DNA of 20,090 bases. Origin: JALYSX01 sp036510515 (GTDB lineage Bacteria; Vulcanimicrobiota; Vulcanimicrobiia; Vulcanimicrobiales; Vulcanimicrobiaceae). A program made the position numbers and the translations under genes. The notes below the pieces were generated by a model. That model saw only the letters and a program-made list of their open reading frames with translations, was not told the DNA's origin and searched no databases. The stretch is from the NCBI GenBank assembly GCA_036510515.1, contig DATCDS010000072.1:1-20090 (forward strand), in the 5' to 3' direction. Of this stretch, positions 1-8,616 are shown in pieces (the stretch's first letter is position 1; each line of letters begins with the position of its first letter).

Positions 1-15
1 TAAGGCAGATATCGA

Positions 16-92
16 GCAACTGCGCTGAGGATGCCGCGACCGAGCGATTAACCAGACGAAAAGCGAGGGCGCGGTATCCTCAGCGCAGTTGC
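16..92. repeat. Long imperfect inverted repeat downstream of punA
   Basis: The arms at 16-38 and 70-92 are complementary over 23 positions with a single G-T wobble (33/75), leaving a loop of about 31 bases. The outer 17 bases of each arm match perfectly. It lies 32 bases beyond the punA stop, at the end of the glycolytic operon, so it may stabilise or end that transcript. There is no T-run on either side, so it is not a textbook intrinsic terminator. It could instead be a REP/MITE-type element. The rest of positions 1-123 shows nothing recognisable. Confidence 0.75.
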
Positions 93-123
93 GGACCCAT
101 GCTACGACGCGCCGCGTCGCGTG

Positions 124-924
124 CTACATGCTTGCGAGGACGCCGGCGATGATGGCGGATAAGCGGGTGGCGGCGGATTTGGCGACGGCCGTGACCTCGG
201 CGTGCGTGGTTTCTTCGGCGCCGACGGCGTTGGTGATCAGGCTGATGCCCAGCACCTCCATGGCCTTGCTGCGCGCTAAGATCGTTTCGAGAACCGTCGA
301 CATGCCTACGGCATCGGCGCCGACGCCGCGCAGGTAGCGGCCTTCGGCGGCGGTTTCGTAGCTGGGGCCTAGCAACGCGAGGTAGACACCTTCGACCAGC
401 GCGTCGCCGCCGGGCACCTGGCGAGCGATGTGGCGAAGACGCGGGCTGTAGCAACGCGCCATGTCGACGAACGGATTTTCCAAACCCGATGCGACCAACG
501 GATTGGCGCCGGTGAGGTTGATATGATCTTCGATCAGCATCAACTGGCCGGGCGCGAATGCGGGATTGAGCGCGCCGGCGGCGTTGGTGAGGATCAAGGC
601 CTTCGCGCCGGCGAGGTTCGAGAGCGTCACGTTGACCGTGACGTCTTGGGCGGAGAAGCCCTGATACATGTGCACGCGTCCGGCGAACGCGACGACGCGC
701 TTGCCGCCGACGGTACCGACGAGCGCTTCGCCGGCGTGCCCGGCCAGTGCGGCCACCGGAAGTCCGAGCTTTTCATACGAGATCGACGTAAACGTCGCGA
801 GTTGCGTCAGCGCGTCGGAGAGGCCGCTGCCCAGGATGATGCCGACGTCGATCGGGCCGCCCGCTGCGTCTTGGAGCATCGCGGCGTCGCGTGCGAGGGT
901 CGTATCGTTGGGAACGTGTGACAT
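124..924 (-). CDS. punA: Purine-nucleoside phosphorylase (trimeric, PNP/MTAP family)
   Basis: This enzyme would cleave purine (deoxy)nucleosides with phosphate to free base and (deoxy)ribose-1-phosphate in the cytoplasm. The 266-residue protein has the usual family length. Visible motifs are GSGL at 32-35 (phosphate loop), the GRVHMYQG block at 82-89, TNAAGAL at 113-119, GPSYET at 186-191 with the purine-site Glu near 190, VGMSTV at 206-211 and the base-binding Asn in TNAVG near 232. The ATG at 922-924 has a GAGG-type ribosome site seven bases upstream, so this start is preferred over longer readings that run back into gpmI. It begins 11 bases after the gpmI stop and is the last gene of the operon. 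The ribose-1-phosphate it yields can enter central carbon metabolism, which suits the neighbouring glycolytic genes. Substrate choice between guanosine/inosine and xanthosine or methylthioadenosine cannot be fixed from sequence alone. Confidence 0.93.
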   Translation of the reverse strand: MSHVPNDTTLARDAAMLQDAAGGPIDVGIILGSGLSDALTQLATFTSISYEKLGLPVAALAGHAGEALVGTVGGKRVVAFAGRVHMYQGFSAQDVTVNVTLSNLAGAKALILTNAAGALNPAFAPGQLMLIEDHINLTGANPLVASGLENPFVDMARCYSPRLRHIARQVPGGDALVEGVYLALLGPSYETAAEGRYLRGVGADAVGMSTVLETILARSKAMEVLGISLITNAVGAEETTHAEVTAVAKSAATRLSAIIAGVLASM

Positions 925-935
925 CCGGGACCTCA

Positions 936-2489
936 CTAGGCGTTGGGAACGAAGAGATTGTTGCCGGTCATGCGCTCGGGAACCGGCAATCCCACGATCT
1001 CCAGCAGCGTCGGCGCGACGTCGCCCAACTTGCCGTGCGGCGCGAGCGTTCCCTTCAAATCGTCGGCGATCAGGACGAACGGCACCGGATTGGTCGTGTG
1101 AGCGGTGAGCGGGTTGCCGTCGGCGTCGATCTTCTCTTCGGCGTTGCCGTGATCGGCGGTGATCGCCAGCAAACCGCCGGCCGCCAGCGTGGCTTTGGAC
1201 AATCGCGCGAGGCACTCGTCGAGCAGTTCGACCCCCGCGATGGTCGGCTCCCATTTGCCGGTGTGACCGATCATGTCGGCATTGGCGTAGTTCATAACGA
1301 TCACGTCGTGCGCGCGCCCTTGGATCGACGCGATCGCCGCGTCGGTGATTTCCTTCGCGCGCATCTCGGGGGCCAGATCGTACGTTTCCACCGTGCGGTT
1401 GGACGGGATCAGCGTACGGTCTTCGCCGTCGAAAACGTCCTCGCGGCCGCCGTTGAAGAAGTAGGTGACGTGCGCGTACTTTTCGGTTTCGGCCAAGCGC
1501 AGCTGCTTCAATCCGGCCGCCGAGACGACCTCGCCGAACGTGTCGAACTGCGGGCGCGGCCCAAAGAGCGCGGGGTTGGTAAACGTCTCGTCGTAGCGCG
1601 TCATCGTGGCGAAGAGAACGTTTGCGTACGACCTTACGGGAAACGCATCGAATCCGTGGGAGGCGTACTGACCGATTCCGGCGTCCAAGGCCGTGGTCAA
1701 CTGTCGCGCGCGGTCGGGACGGAAGTTGAAGAAAACGCAGGAGTCGCCATCTTCGATAGGGCGCGCGTCGCCGACGGTGGTCGGTGCCACGAACTCGTCG
1801 GTTTCGCCGCGTTCGTAGGCGGCGAGCACCGCCCGCACGGCGTCATCTTCGCGGTGCTCCGCCTTGCCGTTCGCGAGCAGATCGTAGGCCAGCTTCGTGC
1901 GTTCCCAACGGTGGTCGCGATCCATCGCGTAAAAGCGACCGGTGATGTCGGCGAGCGCCGCGGGAGAACCGATGTCGCGCAGCCGCTCCTGGAGTCGGCG
2001 CACGTAGGTCTCCGCCGATTCCGGGGGCGTGTCGCGGCCGTCGAGAAATGCGTGCACGATCGGCTCGACCTTGCGGGAGCGCACGACCTCGAGCATCGCG
2101 AGCAGATGATCGATCGACGAATGCACCTGGCCGTCGGAGAGCAGGCCCATGAAGTGTACGCGCTTGCCGCCGACCTTCGCGTGCTCGATGGCCCGTTTGA
2201 GGGTTTCGTTGTTGGGCAAGTCCCCGGCGGCGATATCCTTGTCGATGATCGTCACGCCTTGTTCGACCAAACGTCCGCTGCCCAAGTTCATGTGACCGAC
2301 CTCGCTGTTGCCCATGATCCCTTTGGGCAATCCGACGTCCTCGCCCGACGCTTGAATCGTCGTCCACGGATAGCGCCCGAGAAGCTCGAGCCAATGCGGT
2401 GTCTTCGAGGCCGCGATCGCGTTGCCGTGCAGCGCCTCGCGGCAGCCCCAACCGTCTAAGACCGTCAGCACGATCGGCCGGTAGGTCAC
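936..2489 (-). CDS. gpmI: 2,3-bisphosphoglycerate-independent phosphoglycerate mutase
   Basis: It interconverts 3-phosphoglycerate and 2-phosphoglycerate in glycolysis through a phosphoserine intermediate, using two Mn ions. The 517-residue length is normal for the family. The N-terminal TVLDGWG block carries metal ligand Asp12, and MGNSEVGHMNLG at 59-70 carries the catalytic Ser62. SDGQVHSS around 118-125 and DGRDTPP near 149-155 are substrate-site motifs, and the C-terminal YANADMIGHTG and TADHGNAEE blocks supply the other metal ligands. The start is a GTG at 2487-2489 that overlaps the tpiA stop as GTGA. The motif-bearing N-terminus begins three residues later, so the much longer open frame running back into tpiA is not used. 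No separate ribosome site is seen, and translation is probably coupled to tpiA. Confidence 0.96.
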   Translation of the reverse strand: MTYRPIVLTVLDGWGCREALHGNAIAASKTPHWLELLGRYPWTTIQASGEDVGLPKGIMGNSEVGHMNLGSGRLVEQGVTIIDKDIAAGDLPNNETLKRAIEHAKVGGKRVHFMGLLSDGQVHSSIDHLLAMLEVVRSRKVEPIVHAFLDGRDTPPESAETYVRRLQERLRDIGSPAALADITGRFYAMDRDHRWERTKLAYDLLANGKAEHREDDAVRAVLAAYERGETDEFVAPTTVGDARPIEDGDSCVFFNFRPDRARQLTTALDAGIGQYASHGFDAFPVRSYANVLFATMTRYDETFTNPALFGPRPQFDTFGEVVSAAGLKQLRLAETEKYAHVTYFFNGGREDVFDGEDRTLIPSNRTVETYDLAPEMRAKEITDAAIASIQGRAHDVIVMNYANADMIGHTGKWEPTIAGVELLDECLARLSKATLAAGGLLAITADHGNAEEKIDADGNPLTAHTTNPVPFVLIADDLKGTLAPHGKLGDVAPTLLEIVGLPVPERMTGNNLFVPNA

Positions 2490-3225
2490 GCGCGATTCCC
2501 GGGATGGGCGGCGCGGATGAGTTCGGCAAACGCGACGGGATCCAGCGAAGCGCCGCCGATCAAGCCGCCGCCGACGTTGGGCTGGTCGCTGTAGGAGGCG
2601 ACGTTGGCCGGCGTGACGCTTCCGCCGTAAAGAATTCGCACGTGCGCAAGGCCGTCCACCGACGCCCGTATCGCGGCCATCGTCGCGTCGGCTTGCGCGG
2701 GCTCGCAGTTCTTTCCCGTGCCGATCGCCCACAACGGTTCGTAGGCCAGCACGACCTTGCTCAAATCACCTGGTGCAATGCCGTCGAGCGCCGCGCGCGT
2801 CTGCGCGCCGACGAACGCGTCGGCGTCGCCGGCGTCGCGCCGTTGCGAGGACTCGCCGACGCAGACGATCGGCGTAAGACCGGCGGCCAGCGCCGCGCGC
2901 GCTTTCTTGTTGACGCCCTGGTCGGTCTCGCCGAAGTAGCGGCGGCGTTCGGAGTGGCCCAGGATCACCGACGTCACGCCCAACTCCGTCAGCATGTTCG
3001 CGGCGATCTCGCCGGTGAACGCGCCGTTGGGCTCCGATGCGACGTTCTGCGCCGACAACGCCACACGCGATCCGCGCAGCGCTCGTCCGGCGGCCTCTAA
3101 GGCCGTAAACGGCGGTGCGATCGCGATGTCGACGTCGGGCGGCAGGGTGTCGAGTTCGCGCAAGAACGCCGCGACGAACGCTTGCGTCGCCGCAACGGTC
3201 TTGTTCATCTTCCAGTTTCCCACGA

Positions 3226-3238
<13 letters not shown>
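2486..3238 (-). CDS. tpiA: Triosephosphate isomerase
   Basis: It interconverts dihydroxyacetone phosphate and glyceraldehyde-3-phosphate. The 250-residue TIM barrel has the substrate-binding NWKMN (8-12, Asn8 and Lys10), the electrophile His95 in ILGHSERR, the catalytic base Glu167 in AYEPLWAIGTG (165-175) with flexible loop 6, and the phosphate-binding YGGSV (204-208) and GGGLIGGASL (223-232) loops. The ATG at 3236-3238 gives the standard N-terminus and overlaps the end of pgk by 13 bases. The stop overlaps the GTG of gpmI. All key residues are intact. Confidence 0.97.
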
Positions 3239-4427
<1,189 letters not shown>

Positions 4428-4428
<1 letters not shown>

Positions 4429-6404
4429 TAGCGAAGGTATTTGTCCAGCCAGCCGAGCCACATCCGGTAGACGTCGTTGCGGCGGATCGGATCGCCGGGG
4501 AAATGTGCCGCGATCGGCCATTGATAGAACTCGACGGTTTTCCCGGCGTCTTGCAAGGCGTGGAAGAAGGCGTACGATTCCGGCTCTGGCACGCGCGCGT
4601 CGAAGGTGTCGTCCAGAATGAGCGTCGGCGTGTGCACGTTGCGGTAGTACGTAATCGGCGATGCGGCACGATAGGCGTCCAGGCTTTCCTCAGTCGCGAA
4701 CGGCGGCCCCCACATCGAGTACTCGTTGACGTTGATGTCGTCGGCGAGCACCGTATCCAAGACCTGATCGTCGACCGCTGCACCGGAAATCGCGCACCGC
4801 CAATCGTGGTGCGTGATCAGCCAGGACGTCATCAGACCGCCGTACGACCAGCCGCTCACGCAGACGCGCGACGCGTCGATCGGATCGTGCGCCTTAACCG
4901 CCGCGATGCCGGCCATGATATCTTTGTCGGGACCGATCACCGGATCGCGATAGACGGCCCGTTCGTAGGCGTTGCCCAGATTGTCGCTGCCGCGGTAGTT
5001 CGGCTGGAAGACGATGTACCCGTGCGCGGCGATCGTCTGCGTGAAGGCATCGAACGAGGTCGTGGTCGCTTCGGTCGGACCGCCGTGAATTTCGAGCACC
5101 AGCGGGTAACGCTCGTGCGGGTCGAACGATGGTGGATACGTGAGCACGCCGTCCTCGGCGAAGCCGTCGGGGCCAGTCCAATCCACGGTGCGTACGCGTC
5201 CCAGCGAACGTTGCGCGATCCAATCGTTGTCGTGCGTCAGTTGTCTGGGCGTCTTGGAGCCCGCGGCAAGGTAGTAGATTTCGCCCGGATGATTGGGCGT
5301 GGCGCCAACGAACGCGATCGCACCGTCGCGCGCGATGCTACCGTCGAAGTCACCGAAGACGTCCATGTCGCCCACATCGATCTTGGTGGCGTGACCCGCG
5401 AGATCCAATCGCCAGAGCGTCTTGTGCGTTGCGTCGTTGCCTTCCAGAAGAAGGGCGCGCCCGTCGGGGTACCAGGCATAGTTGGCGGCGTTGCGGTCGA
5501 TCCCGATGGAAAGGTCGCGCCCCGCGCCGCGTCCGCCGCTGACGAAGACATCGCTCTCGCTGTTGGGATCGCCGTCCCGAGCCCACGCGTACGCGATCGT
5601 CGCGCCGCTGGGGGCAAAGCGCGGGTCCCATTCGTAGCGCGCGTGATCGGTGAGCGCGCGGCTGGTGCCGCCGGCGACGTCGAGCAGCTGCACCGTCGAC
5701 TCGCTGCCATCCCCGGGAATCGAGGTCGGCGTGCGCACGTAGGCCAGCGTCGCGCCGTCGGGCGACCACGAAATCGTCGAGCCCGAAACGTGCCAGGATC
5801 CCGACGTCAGACGTCGCGACGTCCAGGTTTCGCGCCCGTCGTCTCCACTCGCGGTCGCTAGCCAGAGGTGCGACGATCGGAACGGGCCGACCGAGGTGAA
5901 CGCGTTGTCGGTGACGCGGTACGAATCTTCGAAACGCGCGACGCCGGTTTTCTTTGGCGGCTCGTCGGCGGTGACAAAGGCGATGGCGCCGCCATCGGGA
6001 CGCCACGCATACTGTGCGACGCCTTGGGGCGCGGAGGTCGCGCGCTGCGCCTCGCCGCCGGCGACGGGCAAAATCCAGATTTGATTGTGATGTTGGTCGT
6101 CGGGCGCGACGAAGGCCATCCGGTCGCCGCGCGGCGACCAGGTCGGCGCGGAAACGGCCGTACGATCTTGCGTGAGTACGCGCGCGACGCCGTCGGCCAC
6201 GCCGAGAACGACCAGTTCGGTGTCGTGCCGGTCGGTCTCCAGGTCGACGCGCGAACGCGTGAACAGCAACCGCGTGCCGTCGGGGGAGAAGCGCGGCGCG
6301 CTGTAGCCGACGAGCCTGTATGCGTCGTTCAGCGAGAACGTCGACGCGGCTGCCGCAACCGGCAGCAGGGCGAGCGTCGCAAGCAACGCGGCCGCGCGCA
6401 GCAT
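4428..6404 (-). CDS. Secreted S9-family prolyl oligopeptidase / dipeptidyl-peptidase-like enzyme
   Basis: This is a serine peptidase of the S9 (POP/DPP/acylaminoacyl-peptidase) type, expected to act outside the cytoplasmic membrane on short peptides. The 658-residue protein starts with a Sec-type signal: an Arg at position 3, a hydrophobic stretch at about 4-19 and an Ala-rich cleavage region near 17-21. A beta-propeller follows, with repeated SPDG-like blades near residues 40, 90, 136, 214, 265 and 313. The C-terminal alpha/beta-hydrolase domain starts near 425, with the oxyanion-side HGGP at 440-443, nucleophile Ser520 in GWSYGG, Asp602 in DDTFDARVP and His634 in AAHFPGD. The ATG shares one base with the gap stop (TGATG), and the stop shares one base with the pgk GTG, so it is fully embedded in the glycolytic operon. 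A longer open frame upstream would overlap gap and hide the signal peptide. Exact substrate and S9 subfamily (B or C) cannot be settled here. Confidence 0.9.
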
Positions 6405-7405
6405 CAGGCCGTGTGGAGGATCTTGGCCGTGAGGTCGGCCAGGCGGCACGAATAACCCCACTCGTTGTCGTACCACGCGGCGATTTGGATCAAGTCGCCG
6501 TTGGCATTGGAGAGCAGGCCGTCGACGATCGAGGAGTACGGCGACATCTTGTAGTCGCCGGAAACCAGCTCCTCTTCAGTGTACTTGACGTACTCACGCA
6601 GCGGGCCCTCGGCGCTGCGGCGCAGGATCGCGTTGAGTTCCTTTTTCGTCGTCGCCCTCTTCACGTGCGCGACCAGATAGATCATCGACACGGTCGGCGT
6701 CGGTACGCGCAAGGCAAACCCGTCGAAGGTTCCTTCGATCTCGGGGATCGTCAGGTAGAGCGCCTTAGCGGCGCCGGTCGACGTGGGGATGATGTTGGTG
6801 GCGGCGTTGCGTGCCCGTCGCAGATCCTTGTGCGGTGCGTCCAGGATGTTCTGATCGTTGGTGTAGGAGTGGATCGTGGTCATGAAGCCTTTGACCCAGC
6901 CGAGCTCTTCGACGATCGGTTTGACGGCGGTCGCCAGGCAGTTGGTCGTGCAGGATGCGTTGGAGATGACGTGGTGCTTGGCCGGATCGTACGAGGCGTC
7001 GTTGACGCCCAGAACGACCGTAAGGTCTTCGCCCTTGGCCGGTGCCGAGATCAGAACTTTCTTCGCGCCGCCGCCGTCGATGTGCGCGCGCGCCTTCGAA
7101 GCATCGGTGAAGAGGCCGGTCGACTCGATCACGACGTCGACGCCCAAGTGCTTCCACGGCAGCTTGCCGGGATCGCGTTCGGCCAACACGGTAATGCGCC
7201 GGCCGTCGACGGTGAGCGACTCGGCGTCGGAGGAAACGTCTCCGGCAAAGGTTCCGTAGTTCGAATCGTACTTGAAAAGATGCGCGCACTCGGCGGCGCT
7301 GGTGAGGTCGTTGACGGCGACGATCTCGACGCCGGGATGGCGCGCGAGCAACGCCTTGGTGAAATTTCGTCCGATGCGGCCAAAGCCGTTGATCCCAATA
7401 CGCAT
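6404..7405 (-). CDS. gap: Glyceraldehyde-3-phosphate dehydrogenase, type I
   Basis: It oxidises glyceraldehyde-3-phosphate to 1,3-bisphosphoglycerate with NAD. The 333 residues have the Rossmann start GINGFGRIGR, Asp33 in VNDLTS (an acidic residue favouring NAD over NADP), the catalytic Cys152 in SNASCTTNCLA and His179 in TTIHSYT, plus the C-terminal WYDNEWGYS. The active-site block reads CLAT where most homologues have CLAP, a small deviation next to the catalytic region. The ATG at 7403-7405 lies 11 bases after the whiA stop. The bases before it are C-rich (CCCCCTCCT), the opposite of a Shine-Dalgarno sequence, so initiation is either SD-independent or coupled to whiA. The stop overlaps the peptidase ATG. 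Confidence 0.97.
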   Translation of the reverse strand: MRIGINGFGRIGRNFTKALLARHPGVEIVAVNDLTSAAECAHLFKYDSNYGTFAGDVSSDAESLTVDGRRITVLAERDPGKLPWKHLGVDVVIESTGLFTDASKARAHIDGGGAKKVLISAPAKGEDLTVVLGVNDASYDPAKHHVISNASCTTNCLATAVKPIVEELGWVKGFMTTIHSYTNDQNILDAPHKDLRRARNAATNIIPTSTGAAKALYLTIPEIEGTFDGFALRVPTPTVSMIYLVAHVKRATTKKELNAILRRSAEGPLREYVKYTEEELVSGDYKMSPYSSIVDGLLSNANGDLIQIAAWYDNEWGYSCRLADLTAKILHTA

Positions 7406-7416
7406 AGGAGGGGGTG

Positions 7417-8286
7417 TTACCGGGCCCGGCGCCGCCCGCCCTGCAGTTTTCGTTCGAGGCTCGCAAGTGCGACCAACCGGCTGTTGACGGTCGGCTTGCC
7501 GATGGGAGGGTTACAGCGCCGTCCCAGTTCGATCAGCGACTCCTCGGCGTGTTCCATACGCAGTTCGGCAATTTCACGCAGTGCGGGCGACAGGTTGTGC
7601 AAACCGTAGGCCGAGGCGAGAAAGGCGATGGTTCTCTGCTGCTTGGCCGCCGCGGCCGCCACCCGCTCGAGGTTGGCGGCCTCGGTATTGACCAGCCGGT
7701 GGATGCGGTTCTTGGTTTCGCGCAGCGCGCGCACGTCTTCGAGGTGCAGGATCGCCGAGAACGCGCCGATCGCTCCGAGAACGTCGGCAATCGCATCGAA
7801 ATCCTTGTAGTACAGCACGATGCGCTCTTTGCGAATCATGGATTTGGGCTCGCGTCCGGCGGTCCGCAGCATGAGCGTCAGGCGGTCGGCCCGCTCGCGA
7901 TCGGGCGGGACGAACTCTAAATGATAGCCGTGCGCTCCGGCCGCCAGCGAGCCGCACGCCAAGAACGCCGCGCGCGCCTCCATCAGGCGGTCGCACTTTC
8001 CGGTGGGCTTGCGTTTCATCGCCTCGACGACCGCCGGCGCGACGATCGCAAACGAGGCGGCGTGGCCGGCGCCCGCGCGTGCGTCGATCGACGGCACCGC
8101 CGCGCCGGCGGCGCGCAGCAGCGAGCGAAACAATCGCGCGACCGTGTTGCGATGGGTGACGAACGCGCCGCGCGTATTGGCGCCGTACATCGACAAGCCG
8201 GTCAAGAGCGCGGCGCGGCAGTGCGGGGCGTCGGGAATGTCCCGCGCCAGCGCGTCCTTGGTGTCCGCGGACAGCGACGAGGTCAA
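7417..8286 (-). CDS. whiA: WhiA-type DNA-binding regulator
   Basis: WhiA proteins join a degenerate homing-endonuclease (LAGLIDADG-like) N-terminal region to a C-terminal helix-turn-helix domain. In Actinobacteria they control sporulation and cell division, and in Firmicutes they affect division and chromosome segregation. This 289-residue protein has the family blocks RAAFLACGS (105-113), YHLEF (121-125), YYKD (159-162), an IGA..A.L region (173-180) and NTEAANLERV (200-209). The HTH end carries ELRMEHAEESLIELG (241-255) and PIGKPTVNSRL (261-271). The only start fitting the family N-terminus is a TTG at 8284-8286 overlapping the rqcP stop as TTGA. In many Gram-positive-type genomes whiA sits just upstream of gap-pgk-tpiA, as here, but the usual rapZ and cofD/yvcK partners are absent from this window and rqcP takes their place. 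Confidence 0.9.
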   Translation of the reverse strand: MTSSLSADTKDALARDIPDAPHCRAALLTGLSMYGANTRGAFVTHRNTVARLFRSLLRAAGAAVPSIDARAGAGHAASFAIVAPAVVEAMKRKPTGKCDRLMEARAAFLACGSLAAGAHGYHLEFVPPDRERADRLTLMLRTAGREPKSMIRKERIVLYYKDFDAIADVLGAIGAFSAILHLEDVRALRETKNRIHRLVNTEAANLERVAAAAAKQQRTIAFLASAYGLHNLSPALREIAELRMEHAEESLIELGRRCNPPIGKPTVNSRLVALASLERKLQGGRRRAR

Positions 8287-8558
8287 ATCCAGTCGCTCGG
8301 GTCGTCTTTGCGGCTGTCGAGCACCTCGTACAGATCGGCGGCCTTGACGCCGGGCGTCACGCGCAGCGGCACCTCGCGCACGCGCACGGTTACGAACTTG
8401 GTCGCGTAGTGAATCTCGAGGACGTCTCCGGGCTTGACCACGTATGCGGGCTTGAGCGTCTTGCCGTCTTTGGTAATGCGCCCGTGTTCGAGCGCTTCGT
8501 GCGCCTCCGACCGCCGCTTCGACAGGCGCGCCACCTTCATGAACTTGTCCAACCGCAT
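8283..8558 (-). CDS. rqcP: RqcP-like S4-domain RNA-binding protein (ribosome-associated quality control)
   Basis: The 91-residue protein is an S4 (Hsp15/YabO) domain from its first residue: MRLDKFMKVARLSKRR (1-16), a GRITKDGK turn and the VKPGDVLEI strand. RqcP works with RqcH on stalled 50S subunits, stabilising the P-site tRNA during alanine tailing. The conserved N-terminal Arg cluster, including Arg16, is present. The ATG at 8556-8558 fits the family start exactly; 31 more in-frame codons upstream run through the divergent promoter region and look non-coding. The stop overlaps the TTG start of whiA by four bases. Hsp15 proper is longer and has a basic tail that is missing here, so RqcP is the better match. 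No rqcH is in this window. Confidence 0.85.
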   Translation of the reverse strand: MRLDKFMKVARLSKRRSEAHEALEHGRITKDGKTLKPAYVVKPGDVLEIHYATKFVTVRVREVPLRVTPGVKAADLYEVLDSRKDDPSDWI

Positions 8559-8564
8559 CCCACG

Positions 8565-8570
8565 ATCATA
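8565..8570 (-). promoter_or_regulatory. Candidate -10 element for the rqcP-whiA-gap operon
   Basis: On the minus strand the hexamer reads TATGAT, close to the sigma-70 consensus, and ends six bases before the rqcP ATG. A start of transcription 6-8 bases downstream would fall on or beside the start codon, giving a leaderless message. No convincing -35 hexamer is seen 17 bases upstream, and no ribosome binding site precedes the ATG. Confidence 0.45.
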
Positions 8571-8580
8571 CGACGCCCGG

Positions 8581-8605
8581 GCAGGGGTGCCCCGGCGCAC
8601 CCTGC
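8581..8605. repeat. Palindrome in the rqcP / MATE divergent promoter region
   Basis: The arm 8581-8590 pairs with 8597-8605 (GCAGGG/TGC against GCACCCTGC) with one bulged G. It is centred near 8593, between the two candidate -10 hexamers, which fits an operator site. It could equally be a chance GC-rich fold. Confidence 0.4.
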
Positions 8606-8610
8606 AAAAT
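8605..8610 (+). promoter_or_regulatory. Candidate -10 element for the MATE gene
   Basis: The hexamer CAAAAT is preceded by CTG and stands out as the only AT-rich run in this GC-rich 58-base region. It ends six bases before the MATE ATG at 8617, the same spacing as on the other strand. No ribosome site lies between. Weak match to consensus. Confidence 0.3.
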
Positions 8611-8616
8611 GCGCGG

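Noticed and set aside
891..2459. Long plus-strand open frame (522 codons) antisense to gpmI
   Set aside because: It follows the codon structure of gpmI in reverse, is Arg/Val-rich with no recognisable motif, and such shadows are expected at this GC content.
8521..8560. Short palindrome GGACAAGTTCATGAACTTGTCC at the rqcP start as an operator
   Set aside because: It lies within the rqcP coding region and encodes the conserved LDKFMK residues, so it is explained by coding constraint, though a regulatory role cannot be ruled out.
8434..8616. Upstream extension of the MATE gene
   Set aside because: It is antisense to rqcP and adds a non-membrane Arg-rich tail. The MATE-typical N-terminus starts at 8617.
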